Source of the DNA: an uncultured Lachnospiraceae bacterium
Lineage (GTDB): Bacteria; Bacillota; Clostridia; Lachnospirales; Lachnospiraceae
DNA: 6,302 bases
Assembly (NCBI GenBank): GCA_947177925.1
Contig: CAMWWJ010000202.1
Location: forward strand, 1-6,302
Direction: 5' to 3'
The notes beneath the pieces are model-generated. The model was not told the origin of the DNA. It saw only the letters and a program-made list of their open reading frames with translations, and made no database searches. Shown here piece by piece: positions 4,831 to 6,302 of the stretch. The number at the start of each line of letters is the position of its first letter. Position 1 is the stretch's first letter. Both the position numbers and the translations under genes were made by a program.

Positions 4831-6111
4831 GTAAAAGAACATATCGATTACCTCTCAACGCTTTTTGTCGGGATTGACATTGCATCCCGTATTCATGTCA
4901 TATCTGCACTTGATTTCAACCAGGACTTTTTTATCAAGATGAAACCTTTTGAAAACACGAAAGAAGGGGCAGGTATTGTTGAAAAAATGATTGCTGATGT
5001 CCTTGCTGATAATCATCAGTTCATGTACGTTGTCATCGGCATGGAATCTACCGGCTTCTATGGAGTACATTTGGCTAACTATTTATCAACCAGTGAATTA
5101 CTTGCTCCATTCTCTGTCCGTGTTTACTGTCTTAATCCTAAAGAAGTCAAGAACTATAAGAAGTCCTTTAATGATATAGGAAAAAATGATGGTATTGATT
5201 CCTTTGTAATAGCTGATTTCGCTCGTGTCGGACGTATCGCTGTCAAGCCATGGCGTGGTTCTCAATACCTTGCCTTACAACGTCTTACAAGACATCGCAT
5301 GCACATCACTGAATGCATTACCAGAGAGAAAACTTACATGTTAAATAACATCTATCTCAAGTTCAGTGAGTATGCTTTACTTCGAAATGGGGAACACCCA
5401 TTTTCAGACAAATATGGTGCCACAGCAGAGGCTATCCTTACTGAATACACGACGAATGAAGACATCGTAAACTCATCCATTGAGGAACTGGTCGAATTCA
5501 TTAATTCTAAAAGCAAGGGGCGTATTGCTGATCCAGAAGAAACAGCAAAAATAGTACAGGCTGCGGCTCGTAATTCATACAGACTTGATAAATGTCTTTA
5601 TGAGCCGCTTACGGTTTCAATAGCTTCCTCTTTCAACTGCATTAGTTCCTTTGAAAAGGAATTAAAAGCTATTGATAAAGCAATCCTTCAGACAGTCCAG
5701 GGCTTAAACCCTGGGGAATATACAGTACTTAATTCCATCCCCGGAATAGGTAAGGTTTATTCTGCTGGCATTCTTGCAGAGCTCGGTTCAATCAAAGCAT
5801 TTCAAAATGCCAGTTAGCTCGCCAAATACTGCGGTATCGTTTGGAACGATAACGACTCAGGCGGCTTTGAATCTGAAGACTCAAGAATGAGCAAGGCTGG
5901 AAACCGCTACCTGCGCTATTACATCATAGAAGCTGCTGGCAGTGTGATCAATCACTGTCCAGAGTACAAAGCCTTCTATCAAAAGAAATATGCTGAAACA
6001 AGAAATCATCAGCATAAACGAGCACTCGCGTTGACTTCCCGTAAATTTATACGTCTGCTCTTTGGTCTGCTGGACAAGGGCCAACTCTACTCTCCGGAAA
6101 AGAGTAGGTAA
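4831..6111 (+). pseudogene. IS110-family DEDD recombinase (transposase), disrupted
   Basis: Recombinase that, with its bridge RNA, joins the element to a target site. Conceptual length is 425 aa plus one internal stop. The N-terminal RuvC-like domain shows the acidic set: D16 in VGIDIA, E72 in GMEST, D120 and D123 in NDGID. A helical middle part leads to a PGIGKVYSAGILAELG helix-hairpin-helix-like stretch (about 304-319) and the C-terminal Tnp domain (LAKYCGI, DSGG, SKAGNRYLRYY), with the probable nucleophile S343 in DSGG. Two lesions are seen. Codon 329 (5815-5817) is TAG where relatives usually have Q before LAKY, a one-base CAG to TAG change. Also, no ATG, GTG or TTG lies in frame between the stop at 4822 and M37 (4939). 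Starting at 4939 would lose D16. The two open pieces are 4825-5814 and 5818-6108, same frame. Confidence 0.88.
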
Positions 6112-6130
6112 TCCATACAGAATATCTAAT

Positions 6131-6157
6131 CTACGATTTTTCTTAGAAATGCCGTAG
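6131..6157. repeat. Hairpin downstream of the recombinase gene
   Basis: CTACG (6131-6135) pairs with CGTAG (6153-6157), with an inner TTTC/GAAA stem (6139-6142 with 6146-6149) and a TTA loop. It lies 19 bp after the recombinase stop in the right non-coding end. There is no U-tract, so it is not a convincing terminator; it may be a structural part of the right end. Confidence 0.35.
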
Positions 6158-6204
6158 GTCTATTAAAGTTACCCTTTTATCTGAAAATCATTTCAAAATA
6201 CTTC

Positions 6205-6210
6205 TTGACT
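6205..6210 (+). promoter_or_regulatory. TTGACT -35-like box near the right end
   Basis: Outward-facing TTGACT. It could act with TATAGT at 4550 in a circularised element (see the mobile element entry), or with TATTAT (6230-6235, spacer 19 bp, too long) for an unseen gene to the right. Confidence 0.4.
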
Positions 6211-6232
6211 ATTTACCAAATTGCTCGATTAT

Positions 6233-6275
6233 TATAGCCAATTTTTTCATGCTGGCAAAAAATTATTTGGCTATA
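6233..6275. repeat. Spaced 9-bp dyad in the right flank
   Basis: TATAGCCAA (6233-6241) and TTGGCTATA (6267-6275) are perfect inverted repeats. Inside them TTTTTT (6242-6247) faces AAAAAA (6257-6262) across a 9-nt loop, with a 4-nt bulge on the right. It could be an operator in the promoter region of a gene beyond the window, or a hairpin. No gene start is supported in the last 100 bp. Confidence 0.45.
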
Positions 6276-6302
6276 TTATACAAAATTATCCATGAATAGA
6301 AA

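Larger units (their letters stand above)
4549..6225 (+). mobile_element. IS110-family insertion sequence, ends provisional
   Basis: The element is recognised from its DEDD recombinase gene preceded by a long structured non-coding left part, the layout of the IS110 group proper (the IS1111 group has its long non-coding part on the right). No terminal inverted repeats or target duplication are evident, as expected for the group. The ends are a hypothesis: CT occurs at 4547-4548 and 6224-6225. Joining the ends there would bring TTGACT (6205-6210) 16 bp upstream of TATAGT (4550-4555), as in circle-junction promoters of this family. This gives about 1.68 kb. Safe minimum extent is about 4562-6111. 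The recombinase gene carries two lesions, so this copy is probably not autonomous. Confidence 0.6.

Noticed and set aside
5815..5817. Amber codon as a pyrrolysine or programmed readthrough site
   Set aside because: The missing start codon in the same gene argues for decay, the nearby context has no known readthrough motif, and nothing in the window shows amber recoding. Kept only as a test.
4470..6251. Similar words on both sides of the element (TATAG, then T6 and ATG, at 4470-4488 and 6233-6251), as a possible target duplication
   Set aside because: The spacers differ in sequence and length, and IS110 elements do not make such duplications. T-tracts make the match easy by chance.
6290..6296. 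CCATGAA near the window end, also found in arm A (4640-4646), as a right-guide match
   Set aside because: Right guides should be complementary, not identical, to the top strand, and a 7-base match is within chance.
6292..6302. ATG at 6292 as the start of a gene running out of the window
   Set aside because: No ribosome binding site precedes it and only three codons are visible.
1..6302. CRISPR arrays, tRNA or rRNA genes, known riboswitches
   Set aside because: No regularly spaced repeats and no recognisable tRNA, rRNA or riboswitch cores were seen on either strand.

Overview
The window looks like a piece of a low-to-moderate GC Firmicutes chromosome, most like a gut Clostridia/Lachnospiraceae genome. 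This rests on the compact (~610 aa) clostridial-type glycogen branching enzyme, strong AAGGAG-type ribosome binding sites, sigma-A-like promoters and an IS110-type element. The taxonomic assignment is inference from style, not from a marker gene.

Left part (1-2890): a two-gene leftward operon, glgB (alpha-1,4-glucan branching enzyme) followed after a short gap by a membrane-anchored NodB/CE4 polysaccharide deacetylase. It is driven from a leftward promoter at 2738-2766 whose start point falls inside a perfect 20-bp TetR-style palindrome (2716-2735). Back-to-back with it is a rightward promoter (2785-2812) for a TetR-family regulator (2889-3464). That promoter is wrapped in two further perfect inverted repeats. 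The simplest reading is a divergent regulator/target pair.

Middle part (3465-4490): a 62-aa leftward protein of unknown function with its own near-consensus promoter, then a leftward six-helix YczE/YitT-type membrane protein. Just upstream of the latter is a 17-bp hairpin followed by six Ts, which would be an excellent rho-independent terminator for rightward transcription although no rightward gene is seen to feed it.

Right part (about 4549-6225): an IS110-family insertion sequence. Its recombinase gene is decayed: there is no start codon where the Shine-Dalgarno predicts one (GTA at 4831), and an in-frame amber TAG (5815) separates the RuvC-like DEDD domain from the C-terminal serine. Between the likely left end and the gene lies about 270 bp of non-coding but strongly self-complementary DNA. 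It folds on paper into a 5' hairpin followed by two stem-loops with internal loops, closed by a long-range stem. This is the position and general architecture of an IS110 bridge RNA (the RNA that guides target and donor recognition in IS621), and it is the most interesting object in the window. A -10-like box at the left end and a TTGACT at the right end could form a junction promoter in a circular form. The last ~75 bp are probably host DNA again, with a 9-bp dyad of unknown role.
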